Source: Pigoraptor vietnamica
Taxonomy: Eukaryota; Opisthokonta; Filasterea
Length of the DNA stretch: 14,457 nucleotides
Direction: 5' to 3'
Assembly: GCA_943704525.1 (NCBI GenBank)
Contig: CALSCQ010001876.1
Span: 1-14,457 of the forward strand
Shown: piece by piece, positions 1 to 9,739 of the stretch
How positions within the stretch are numbered: position 1 is the first letter of the stretch
Layout: each line of letters opens with the position of its first letter
Translations under genes and position numbers: made by a program
Notes under the pieces: model-generated
Databases searched by the model: none
The model's input: only the letters and a program-made list of their open reading frames with translations
What the model was told of the DNA's origin: nothing

Positions 1-54
1 CCCCCCTCTCTCTCTCCTATGTGAGTCCCGCCTCTCACTCGCACGCAATTGCAG
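1..54 (+). other. 3' end of an intron of the TTLL5-like gene
   Basis: A pyrimidine-rich stretch ending in TTGCAG lies directly before codons that read VNLSPSLACD, a conserved stretch inside the TTL domain. The codons before this motif must therefore lie in an exon upstream of the window. A GTGAGT at 21-26 could be a donor, but that would leave an intron of only 34 nt and a non-coding-looking CT-rich exon, so I read the whole stretch as intron. Confidence 0.75.
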
Positions 55-2324
55 GTGAACCTGTCGCCCTCGCTTGCGTGCGACGCCCCCATTGATATGC
101 GCATCAAGAGCAAGATGGTGTCCGACATGATGACGCTCGTCGGCGTCCCTGCCGTTGACTCGACCGCCATCCGCGAGCGACGGCGCAAGGAGCACATGGA
201 CGCGCTCGTGCGCGGCGCTCTTGGCGGCCAGAAGCGCTCGCACCCGTTCTCCGGCATGTTTGGGCAGTCTGCGCGCGCAGCATCGCCGACGGGTGGGCGG
301 GGAAAGGGACGGCCGCAAACACCCGAGCGCCGCCCTCAGCGCGACGCCGGTCTCAGCGCGGTGCAACGGCGAGTGCTCAGCGACACGCGCGAGGAGGAAA
401 AGCGGCGCGGGGGCTTTGTGCGCATCTTTCCGACGGAGGACACGTGGCAGAACTACTCGACCTTTCTCGAGGATCGCAGCGGCTCGCTCAACGCCATGCT
501 CAGCGAGCGGCTGTTTCCCGGCGGACGCCCTGCCGTGGCACGCGCGGCGACATCCATTAATGGCGCGACTGGGATGGCGCCCGTGTCCGTCACCGCGTTT
601 GAGCGCGTGCGATTGTACGAGCGGCGTCTCGAGTCGTCGTCGAACTCATCGCTTGCGTACAGGAGGGTGCAATCGGCGCCAGCGGGGCCTCGACAGCCGC
701 CGAACATGAGCGTGCCGGCGACGAGCGAAAGTTCGCAATCGCAAGCGCAGTCGCAGCATGCTACAAACATGTCTTCGAAGGACGCGCACGGCACTAGCGC
801 AAATACCGCGTCCACAGCGTCCACCGCGACGCTCGAGCGCGAGAAGAGCAATGCGAGCGCGGCGGTGCCGGACCGCGCGGCGGAGGGCAGCAGCGGGGTG
901 CGGCGGGAGGCGGCTCACGGGCGAAGCGCTGGGGGGACTGGTGCGGAGAGTGTCGCTTCCGGGCCCGCGGAGCCTGTGCCCCTCGCCGAGCGTTTGCGTG
1001 GACGACACCTGAGTCCGCTGCAGGCGCGCGAGGCCTTCAGCGCCTATCTCGAGCGAGTGCAGGAGCGCCTTGAGACGACGGCGGTCGCTGTGGGGCGGAG
1101 CAGCGAGGGCGACCAGTTGGAGCTCATCGGGCGCTTTCTGCAGCGGGCGGCCCAGAACATGGGCGGGGGTTCGTTCCGTGTCGTCATTCCAAGCCCTCGA
1201 CTGCAGCCCGAGGAGCGCCAGGTGTTGCTCGCGCGGCAGCTGTCCGAATTTGTTCGGCTGTACCGCCGCGACTCTGAGCGCATCGCGCAGCGCCACGACC
1301 AATTTGACCGCATCGTGAACGGCGCACGGCAGGGGCACGAGGCCGCGGGGCTGATGATTCTCGACGACGTGTTTGCGCAATACGTGGCGTCGGCGTCGGA
1401 GGCGGACCTGGAGGAGCTCCTGTCGGACTTCACGCGGCACAACAAGGGTCCCAGCATCTTTGGGGGCGACGTGGCCGCGGACGGAGTCGCGCATCCGGGG
1501 AGCGCGAGGGTCAAGTCGGCGCCAGCCACCACTGTCCGGACACGGGCGCGGGCGGTTGCGTCGGTTGCTGTGGCGCACGCGGTCTCGTCGGCGGGCCGCC
1601 GTCACGTGGCTGGTGGGGCGTGGGACGTCGATGAGGATGACGTCAGCATTGTCGATGACGACGGAGAGGGGTCGTCGATTGCGTCTGACGGGTACGAGGA
1701 CGACCCGCGGGCAGGGTGAGTTTGCACACAGAAACGCTTTTGTGGTATTGTGTGCGTGGGATGGAGGTGGACACTTACACTGGCCCCGGGACTGCAGCAG
1801 GAGAGCCGTCACCAAGTCGGCGCCCGCGAACAGAGGTCGGACGCAGAGCACAGCCCCTCGGCCACCGACGGGTCCCAAGCCATCAAACGCGCATTTTGGA
1901 AGTGCACATTCTGTGCGTGCGACTGCGAGCGCAGGTGCGACCGGCCGACCTCCCGCCGCGCGCACGGAGCGGCGCCCTTCACAGCCGACGGCGGCAGTGG
2001 CACGTGCGCCTGAGACCACGCAGGGGTCGCAAGGGAGCCAACTGCGCCGTCCCATCAGCGCCGTCCGTGGTGCGTCGCTGCACGCGGGTGACGCCGCACT
2101 GGCCTCGAAGGCGTCTCCGTACGCCGGCGCGCCGTATCGCATGGTGACCACGGAAGCGTTTGGGCGAAAGCCGCAAAAGTCCGTGCAGGGTGAGTGTTTC
2201 CATTATGTTATTTGTCGATGTCCATTCGGTGCCGTGGAATGCTTTTGCTGACGATTGCTAACCGTCTCGCGATCGCGCAGGGTGGAACTCGGACGTGGAT
2301 AGGCTTTTGGGCATCCGGACGTGA
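55..2324 (+). CDS. TTLL5: TTLL5-like tubulin polyglutamylase, C-terminal part (5' truncated by window)
   Basis: Exons 55-1715, 1798-2189 and 2281-2324 (TGA) join in frame to 698 residues. Tubulin tyrosine ligase-like enzymes ligate glutamate to tubulin tails on axonemal and other stable microtubules. Seen: the end of the TTL domain (VNLSPSLACDAPIDMRIKSK at the start), then FVRIFPTEDTWQNYSTFLED near 415-474. A serine/alanine-rich linker covers about 640-960. A second conserved block runs 1009-1470 (LSPLQAREAFSAYLERVQ, ELIGRFLQRAAQNM, EADLEELLSDFTRHNKGPSI). From recalled family sequences this second block matches the region after the catalytic domain of animal TTLL5, which points to TTLL5 rather than TTLL4. 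Most of the ATP-grasp core lies upstream of the window. The tail is basic and low in complexity and ends WNSDVDRLLGIRT. Intron phases are 2 and 1, and the second acceptor is a tandem CAGCAG. Sure of family; the last exon is less certain. Confidence 0.9.
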
Positions 2325-2348
2325 ACGCGGATGGCGAAGTCCGGACAG

Positions 2349-2418
2349 GTGGGCTCTGGTTATCGGCCTTGCGATTTAACGCTGCGGTGACTTACGGTTT
2401 TGTTTTTTTCCTGCGCAG
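2349..2418 (+). other. probable intron in the 3'UTR of the TTLL5-like gene
   Basis: CCGGACAG|GTGGGC at 2341-2354 is a good donor. A T-rich tract ending CCTGCGCAG at 2418 is a good acceptor, and the 70-nt length fits the introns nearby. It lies 24 nt after the TGA at 2322-2324. Continuing the coding frame through it does not extend the protein, so it would be a 3'UTR intron if real. Confidence 0.45.
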
Positions 2419-2975
2419 CTTCCCGTATTGAGGTCAGCCGACCCATCGCGGGCAGGACTACTAAACCCTGGCGAGCGTGCGACACCACATTGGTTTGTGT
2501 GGCATCGGCAGGGACAAGGCGTTCCTGTGGGCGTCTGAACGAAGTCACTGCTCGCGCGTGCGTGCCGTTGCTGCGAGACATCGAATTGTCCGGCACGGGC
2601 CAGCACGATTGCAGAGATGTTTTTCACACCCGGCAACCGCGTCGATGAAAAGTGCCGGCTGCTGGAATACACTCATAAACAGAACGAGTGCCAGTGGACG
2701 CGCGAACAAGTCGAAATTCTAGCTGCGGGCAACGGCCGCTAAGTCCTAGCCGTAGGGTCATTCCGTGCGCACCCCCCGCCACGTACACTAGATCGGCAAA
2801 ACCAATGTCACTATGACTGCGAGGCATTGGCCGTGTTACTTGATCCCTGACCGAATGTCTTCCAGAAACACATTTAACGCCTTTAATGTTCGTTGCTGCG
2901 GCTCGTTCAGTACGCGCTACGCCACGAGATGAAGATACAGAGGATGGATGAATTGCGACGCGCGACAGAGCCGAG
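2419..2975. other. convergent intergenic region, 3' flanks
   Basis: This lies between the stop codons of two convergent genes. The open frames here are short, match no family I recognise and lack a consistent splice pattern. It presumably holds the 3'UTRs of both genes. I saw no clear repeat or RNA gene. Confidence 0.5.
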
Positions 2976-5900
2976 TTACTTGGTCTTCTTCGAGTCGACC
3001 GGCGCGGGCACGTCGGCAACGGCAATGTCCGCCTTCGACGGGCGACGCTTGCGCGGCCCGCTGTCGTCGGACGCAGCTGCCTTCTGGTCGTCGCCTGCGA
3101 ACATCAGCACGTGAGATGGAGTCACCAACGAAAACAGGAAGAGTGCGCATGCTACTCACTCTGAACAATGCGGACTTCGCCCTTGCCGGCGTCGATGCGC
3201 ACGACCATGCCCGTCTTCAGGCGCTTCATGAGGCCGCCGGAAATGCCGACAATCGTGGGCAAGCCGAGCTCTCGCGCGACGACGGCAGAGTGGCTGAGAA
3301 GCGAGCCGCGCTCGATGAGAAGGCCCGAGCAGAGGGGGTACAGGGGCACCCAGCCAGGGTCCGTGCGGCTGGTGACGAGGATCTCGCCGTCCAAACCCTT
3401 GGTCTGGTCAATGCTCGTGACCACGCGAACGACCCTGCGCACAGCGACACGCGTGCGTCAGAGTCGATAGCACGGCAGAAGCATAAGTTCACAGTGACAG
3501 ACGAACAGCGAACAAAAAGAAGGAGAAACGAGGACAACGGTGTGTGCCTGAAAACACCAACATACCCCTCCACAATGCCTGGGCAGCACGGCGTGCCCTT
3601 GAGGACGTTGGGATCGCTCGAGGCCTCCGCCTCCAGCTGCTTGAGGAGGTCGAGGTCCTGCAGCAGGAGAGGGTATGGCATGTGCGGGCCTGATTGGAAG
3701 TGGGAGGAGGGGGGGGGGGGGGAGTCTTTTTAGCTTTCGTGTCCCTGGACGAAAGGAGAACAAGCCATCTGACATCACACACGACCACACACATCGACCC
3801 CCAACGACGAACAGCAGCGTTGCGCAACGCAGTCCCAGCCACTGACCAATCCTCACGCACACCCAACACACATGCCCCTAACCCACCCGCGGCACCCTTG
3901 GTCATGAAGCGCTCCGGCGGCGCCTGCGCCTTGCGGTACCCCTCGTACTCGGCCTTACGCAGCTGAAATGAAAAGCGGCGATGAGACAACACACATGGCG
4001 AGCCAAGAGAACGGGCTTCAGTCCACGCACCGCAACAAGGGCGCTGAGCATGTTCGTGACCGAGCGGCCCTCGACATAGGCGATAATCTCGTCCAGTGTG
4101 AGATAGAAGATGTCCTGGCGCTCCCCAAGCTGGCCCATGCGGACAAGATTGTTTCCGATGGCGCGGAAAACATCGCGGAAAATGCCGAACAGCTTGGTGC
4201 GCGCAAAGCGCATGTTCTCGCGATGGCGGACACCGCGCCTGAGGGCATTTCAGTCCATGCGTGAGGAATTGTGCAACACACACGCCAAGACAAATGCATG
4301 AGCGCCACCCACCTGGCGTGAAAGAGGACCCATTGGAAGACCGCCTTCTGCGGAAAGCCAAGCTTCCCGTTGAGCTCGGCGACGGCCTTGTCCCGGATGG
4401 TGCGCTCGCGCTCCTCCATGTCCGCAATCGAGTACGACTTTGTCTTGACGTAGCCCGCAATAGAATCAATCACGAACCCTGCGCACGCAGCATCCGTCAG
4501 AGACCATGGCCCATTGTCCCCTCATCCCTGCATCAGCAAAATTCAGGGGGAGACTCACCGGGGTCGTCGTGAAGCGTCGATTCCTCGAGCTTGAGCTCGT
4601 TGATGCAGCGGAACCCAAACCTGGGATTGGAAGGCGTTTCGAAAGAGCGGGAGATATCAATGAGCGAAATACTACCAAGGCGCTAAAAAAGAAAAGAAAA
4701 ATGTGCGCCGACAGCGCGGGTCGGACGTTACGCACCTGTCCAGGAACTCTGCGACCATGGCGACGATGGCCGTCTGGGCGGCGTCGAGGTTGAGCCCCTT
4801 CGAATTGCCCGACACGAAGGCAAGGACGGCCGCCACGACCTTGTCCTGCTGGCCGATGAACCATGCGCGCGTGGCCGCTGCGTGCGCAATGACACGCGTC
4901 GATTGGCAATTTGACATAGCAGGGAACACAATAGCGGGCCGCGGGTGCAAAGGCGCTTACCGGGGCCGTTGTCGACCTTGTCGGCGATGCGCATCATCAT
5001 CTTGGTGGGCTCGGTGCTCTCGACGTCGCCCTGGCCGCAGAGGAGGTCGTTCTGCAGCGACTGCGCCTTGTTCGGGTCCTTGTCATCCTTGAAAATCTGC
5101 GCGTCGGGGTGTAACGGCATGAGAGAGGGGGACCGCCACTGCCGCACGAGCGTTGCGTCGGATCGACAGAGGACGAGAGCGCACTGTCCACTCTTGGATT
5201 GTTTTGTGCGTTATGCGTACCTTTCCGACCATCTTCTTGAGCTGCCCAAAGAAGAGCATGACGTACGTGTCGTTGATGATCGGCGTCTCCCACTTGTACA
5301 CAATGTTCTCAAACAGATCGCGGATAACAGCGACCTGCGCAAGCGAGACAGGACGAGTCAGCAGACATCGTTCAACGGCTTGCAAATACATGCACACACT
5401 CACGGACAAAACAGGCACACCCATCACTCGGCGTGCACGCACCTGCTTGTCCAGCGAGAGCGCGTTGTAGTCGGTGCGGCGCGCCCGTTCGTAGTGGCGG
5501 TTGAAGTTCTTGAAGAACGCCTCCACGAGCGAGTCAATGTAGTAGACGCTGTACAGCACGCTCGCAACCACGCGCATCTTGCGGAAGATCGAGTACTTTG
5601 GCGCAGACTCGGCGATGAGACCCAGCTGGCGCTCGAGGGACGGGTCGAGGCCCTGCTTCACCCCCATCATCGTCTCCATAAACTTGCTCTGCGCGCCGTG
5701 CAATCGGGGCCGTGTCAGCGTGTGAGAGGCTACGCAGGTTCGCGCACAAGCGCTGCAGACAACAGCTACCGCTGGTCGCGCGGTGCCTAGACATCACGCC
5801 CACCTTGTCGCCTCCGATGGGGACGCACGAGAGCGCGCGGTACCAATTCATGAGGTTGTAGTAGATGTTCCCGCGCACGAGACCGAGCATGTTGCTCAGG

Positions 5901-7936
5901 TACGGCTGGGTTGCGGTTCACGTGTGAGCGTGAATCAGCATGTGGACAGCCGACGGGGCCGGGACCGGACTGCAACTCACCTTGTACTCCTTGATGACCT
6001 CCGGGGGAACGCCGCCGACGCCCAGCGCACACGTGTACACGAGCTCGTAGGCCAGCGAGGCAAACGAGAAGGTGAGGGGGGTCGTCACCCCGCTGTAGCT
6101 CTCGACAATGTTCGAGTTGTCCCAGAGAATCGAGAAGTCGCCGATGACCTGGGCGTAAAGCAACGTTGACCCTAAGCAGTCCGCGCAGTCGTGCCCACAA
6201 AGCCTGTGCCACACTAGCAACGCATGCGGCATCACACACCGCGACGACTACACACGCAGCGAACGCACCTTGGAATCGAAAAAGGCGTTCGGCGGAAGCG
6301 TGACGATGGGGCGCGCCTGCAGGCAGTACAGCTTGCCGTCGTCCTCAATGCCCCACTCGAAGTCTTGCGGACTGCACATTGGATTAGGTTTAGGGTTCGT
6401 GGGTACTGAGAAACTCCAGCGGAACCAACACAGTGCCATACGAACATAGGGAGCGATAGGCACAAGGGCAGCAATCAACAGAGTGCGAACTGAGGAGCAA
6501 GCACACACCGGCCCATGCGCTCCTCGAGCTGCACCATCAGCTTGGCGATCTGCACGGCGTGGGCATCGCTGAGGGCAGGCACCTTCTGCTTGTCCTCGGG
6601 AACATCCACCTGCGGGCAAAACCACGTGAGAGGCGTCACACGGATCTCCATGTGTTCGTACCAAGCGTGAATGCCTGTGGGGTGTACTGCGTCGCACACA
6701 GACGCACCTTGATCAGGCCGCCGTCTGGGGCGCGCCGCATGGCGTGCGGCTTGTCGACCACTTCCCGCGTGACCTTCCAGTCGCCGCGGGTGACCTCAAA
6801 CGAGTCCGGCTCGATTTCGCCCGACACGAGGCCCTCGCCAAGTCCGTACACCGCCTCCACGAGCACGCAGCCCACCGACATGGCCTTGAGCGGGTGGCGG
6901 GAAAACGCGACGCCCGACGACGCGCTGTTGACCATCATCTGCACGACCACGGCCATCTTGGCTCCGCTCGCGGGGAGGCCGCACTCGATGCGGTGCTGGA
7001 TGACGCGCTCAGAGTAGCACGATGCCCAGCACTTGCGCAGGGACTCAATCACCTGCTCGGGGCCGCGCTGGAAGAGGTACGTCTCAAACTGCCCCGCAAA
7101 CGAGTGGTCGCCAGAGTCCTCGTCGGTGCCGCTGCTGCGCACGGCCACGTGGTGGTCGCTGAAGGGCTTCCGCGACAGGCGCGCACGCAACCCCTGCTCG
7201 ACGTCCGGGGGCAGTTCGCTGAGGTGGGGGACGGTGTCAGTTGACAGTTCTCAATTGCGCAGAAGGGAACAATCAGCTGAGCGCTCGAATTTCTGCAGGA
7301 GCATGGGTGGAAACAAGAGCCGCAGATACCCACGCCGTCATGAAGGTATGCTCGACGTCCTTGACATACGCGGCGAGGTCGGCGTCGGGTTTCACGACGA
7401 GCTTGCCTTGAAGGTTGTTGTGCTGAGGGGGCGAGAGGCAGCCGTGGGTTAAATGCAATCACAAGAGTTTATAAGCGTTGGTGGGTGAGAGGCAGGCATG
7501 GGTTAAAAAGGCGTTCCCTTTATAAGCGCGAGTGGGTGAGAGGCAATCACATTGGAGTTCAAGTGAGATCTCGAGATTTGACGCGCCCATCAGAAAGGCA
7601 GACGCGCCATTACGCCATGCTCTTAGGAGCAGCCCACGTGGACACCCGCACAAAAAACAGCCACAGGCATGACGGGCACCCACCTCGATGAAGCGCACAA
7701 AGGCGTCGGTGGACACGCAGAACCAGTCGGGAACGACGCAGAAGTCGAGGCTCGTCAGGCGCCACATGTTCGCCGCCTTCCCGCCGCCGAGCTTCTTGAG
7801 ATCCGCCTCGGCATCCTGGGGTTGAACAAGTCAGTGCGTGCTCACAAGCGAAGATGGTTCTGCGAAGATGAGGCAAATTAGCGGTGAAATGGGCATCGTA
7901 TCCGACCTTAGCGTCCAGAAAGTAGCGGTGCTCCAT
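2976..7936 (-). CDS. rifampicin-phosphotransferase-type / PEP-synthase-like dikinase, 19 exons
   Basis: Exons, 5' to 3' on the minus strand: 7936-7907, 7815-7684, 7422-7334, 7218-6708, 6609-6509, 6371-6269, 6148-5981, 5905-5804, 5688-5443, 5334-5221, 5096-4961, 4877-4736, 4620-4559, 4478-4313, 4238-4031, 3962-3887, 3689-3566, 3434-3160, 3094-2976; 967 residues, all phases consistent. Residues 1-320 are an ATP-grasp PPDK_N domain: LGGGKAANMWRL near 19, VAVRSSGTDED near 108, AVYGLGEGLVSGEIEPD, then PQDFEWGIED and LQARPIV near 289-311. Residues 323-800 are a central domain (LWDNSNIVESYSGVTTPLTF; FGFRCINELKLEE). Residues 837-929 are the mobile phosphohistidine domain, with the likely catalytic His885 in GSLLSHSAVVARELGLP. 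No PEP/pyruvate barrel follows. The family moves the beta-phosphate of ATP to a substrate through His; the substrate here is unknown. The tail is basic (PRKRRPSK, ends KKTK). The start has A at -3 and G at +4. The exon 16 donor could instead be at 3896. Confidence 0.88.
3709..3722. repeat. 14-nt G homopolymer (poly-C on the coding strand) in intron 16
   Basis: Fourteen consecutive G on the + strand. Read on the minus strand it is a C run 18 nt before the AG acceptor of exon 17 (acceptor at 3691-3690), so it probably forms the polypyrimidine tract of that intron. Confidence 0.8.
7433..7545. repeat. imperfect tandem repeat of about 52 nt in intron 2 of the dikinase gene
   Basis: GAGAGGCA recurs at 7433, 7487 and 7538 (spacing 54 and 51). 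Between the copies GGGTTAAA, then TTTATAAGCG, then GTGGGTGAGAGGCA recur in the same order. About 2.3 copies lie in the longest intron of the gene (7683-7423, 261 nt), starting right next to exon 3. Confidence 0.75.
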
Positions 7937-8286
7937 TTTCGCCCGATGAAAAGCCGGATGGCAATGCAGTGGCGAGGAACGCTTGTCTCGCCTGTGCAAC
8001 GTACCAAAATATGCTTTGGTGCGCCCGTGTGGAAGGCGCGCGCGTCCGTTAGCACAACCTCGGTGACCGGATGTCAACAACCCCGAACCCTACCCCGGAT
8101 GAACCGATTTCGTAAAATAATTCCGTCGTAACGTACACTATTGGGCAGCCAAGCTGTTCTCGCATCAACTGGCACTCTCACAACTTCCTTGCGAAGCGTT
8201 TTTTACCTTGTGCGAGTGCCTACATTGTCGCCATTCGGCCTTGCACCGCCGTACATTGCCCCTTCGTGCGTGGCACTGGTCTGACG
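7937..8286. promoter_or_regulatory. divergent intergenic region, presumed shared promoter
   Basis: The dikinase gene starts at 7936 on the minus strand and the MIC19-like gene at 8287 on the plus strand, so 350 nt hold both 5'UTRs and promoters. The base composition is clearly less GC-rich than the flanking exons. I see no convincing TATA box. An AT-rich spot (GTAAAATAATTCC, near 8110) lies in the middle. Confidence 0.5.
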
Positions 8287-9739
8287 ATGGGCGCCGCGGG
8301 CTCCTCTGAGCAACGCCGCGTGACGCTGGAGCGTGAGCGCGTCTACACGACGCAGAGCGGCGTGGGCATCAAGGTCGGTGGAACCACGCGTCCGTTTTTC
8401 TTTTGCGGAGCTGACATATGTCGCCCACTGCGCAGGTGTCTGAGCGGGTTGTTCGACACTACCGCAATGATGAAGAGCGCGAAGAGCGGGGCGAGCGCAG
8501 GCCCTCGTCAAGCAAGCGGTTGCGGGAGAGGTGTGTGCAAGGCCAGAGTGCCTATTGAAGTGCAGCAAATGTGCATGTCTGGCGTGACGAATGGTACATA
8601 TGATTGTGTGCTTATGCATGGTGCATAGGATTGTGTGCTTATGCATGGTGCATAGGATTGTGTGCTTATGCATGGTGCATAGGATTGTGTGCTTATGCAT
8701 GGTGCATAGGATTGTGTGCTTATGCATGGTGTTGTGTGCTTATGCGTGATGCATATGATTGTGTGCTTATGCATGGTGCATAGGATTGTGTGCTTATGCA
8801 TGGTGCATAGGATTGTGTGCTTATGCATGGTGCATAGGATTGTGTGATTGTGCCACATGTGGCTCATTTGCGCCACTGTCGGCAGGGAACGAGAGCGCGC
8901 GCGTGAGCTCGAGTACGCGCGCCTTGCGCAGCAGGAATACGCGGCCTCACAAGTGAAGCAGCGTGCGGTGGATGAGGAGGCAAGTGGTTCACGCAGTTGC
9001 AATTTTTTTTCCCCCCCATTTCCTCGCGTGCTAGATGCCGTGCGCCTTATAACTATGCAGGGCACGATTGTAGGCGTCTGTGTGGCATATCGGCCTAGCA
9101 GTCTGGCTCACCATGCAAATGCAGGAGTTGCGACGGACCATCGAGAAGGAGGTGCGAGCAGAAATCGAGAGGGAGCAGCGGGAGGCCGAGGCGAAGCGGC
9201 GCGAGGAACAGTTGAAGGCCGAAATTGCGCGGTCAAAAGAGATCGAGTCGCTCGCTGTCGCCATGCACAGCAAGTTCAGGTGCGGGACCCTCCGTTGTCG
9301 CCTTAGAGCGAAAGACCTCCGCATGTTCTTGGACCGGATGGCCTGACTGCCGTTGCTTGTCTTGCAGGAGGGAAAAGATGAGCGACTACTCGCACGGCTG
9401 CGATGGCGACCGCCGCAGCGCTATCGAATGTTACCAGAAGAACCCCGGGCGACCCCTCAACTGTTCGGCGGAAGTGCGCAAGTTCACGGCGTGCGCCATT
9501 TCGGCAAAGGAGGTTGGTGTCGCGCTCCGTGGTATTGGGATGTCTGCTGTTCGTGCATGCGACTGATGTGATTTTGCTGGGCCGATTGCAATGCTTGGCA
9601 GCCGCCCTGACGCGTTGGGCCTTGCAAAGCGGGGTGCCGCATTTGGCCCAGAATATCGTGTTTATTAGTGACCATACTTTGAGTTCACCACTCGCTCTCG
9701 ATTGTGATCCTGCAGGAGTTTCTTGCGCACCTGAAGTGA
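8287..9739 (+). CDS. MIC19: MIC19/CHCHD3-like MICOS subunit, twin CX9C protein, 6 exons
   Basis: Exons 8287-8373, 8436-8530, 8886-8979, 9125-9279, 9368-9512 and 9716-9739 (TGA) join to 199 residues; animal CHCHD3 is of similar size. MIC19 is a peripheral inner-membrane subunit of the MICOS complex that shapes mitochondrial crista junctions. Seen: an N-terminal MGAAGSS with Gly2 and Ser6, fitting an N-myristoylation signal. It is followed by RRVTLE and GVGIKVSERVV, which match the start of CHCHD3 as I recall it. The middle is a highly charged coiled coil (ERERARELEYARLAQQEYA; ELRRTIEKEVRAEIEREQRE). The C-terminal CHCH domain has two CX9C pairs (C-DGDRRSAIE-C and C-SAEVRKFTA-C). The exon 3 donor is either GC (GAG|GCAAGT, end 8979) or GT (CAA|GTGAAG, end 8952); both are phase 0. 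The start has A at -3 and G at +4. Confidence 0.9.
8602..8847. repeat. 27-nt minisatellite in intron 2 of the MIC19-like gene
   Basis: The unit begins GATTGTGTGC, continues TTATGCATGG and ends TGCATAG. Full 27-nt copies start at 8602, 8629, 8656, 8683, 8757, 8784 and 8811. A shortened copy (8710-8730), a variant copy (8731-8756) and a partial tail (from 8838) make up the rest. Each full unit contains TATGCA-TGG-TGCATA, a perfect 6-bp inverted repeat. The array fills most of the 355-nt intron. Confidence 0.95.

Noticed and set aside
646-2151. A 501-codon minus-strand frame opposite the TTLL5-like gene
   Set aside because: It is an Arg/Pro/Ala-rich shadow of a GC-rich coding strand whose plus-strand product matches TTLL5 motifs and splice sites.
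6372-6400. Telomere-like CCCTAAACCTAATCC (minus strand) in dikinase intron 5
   Set aside because: Barely two imperfect units, inside an intron; too short to mean an interstitial telomere.
2976-7936. Calling the dikinase pyruvate phosphate dikinase or PEP synthase
   Set aside because: The C-terminal PEP/pyruvate-binding barrel is absent and the phosphohistidine domain is near the C-terminus, as in rifampicin phosphotransferase.
8203-9065. Minus-strand open frames with repeated HKHTILCTM or CISTQSYAP
   Set aside because: They come from the 27-nt minisatellite, whose length is a multiple of three, inside an intron of the MIC19-like gene.
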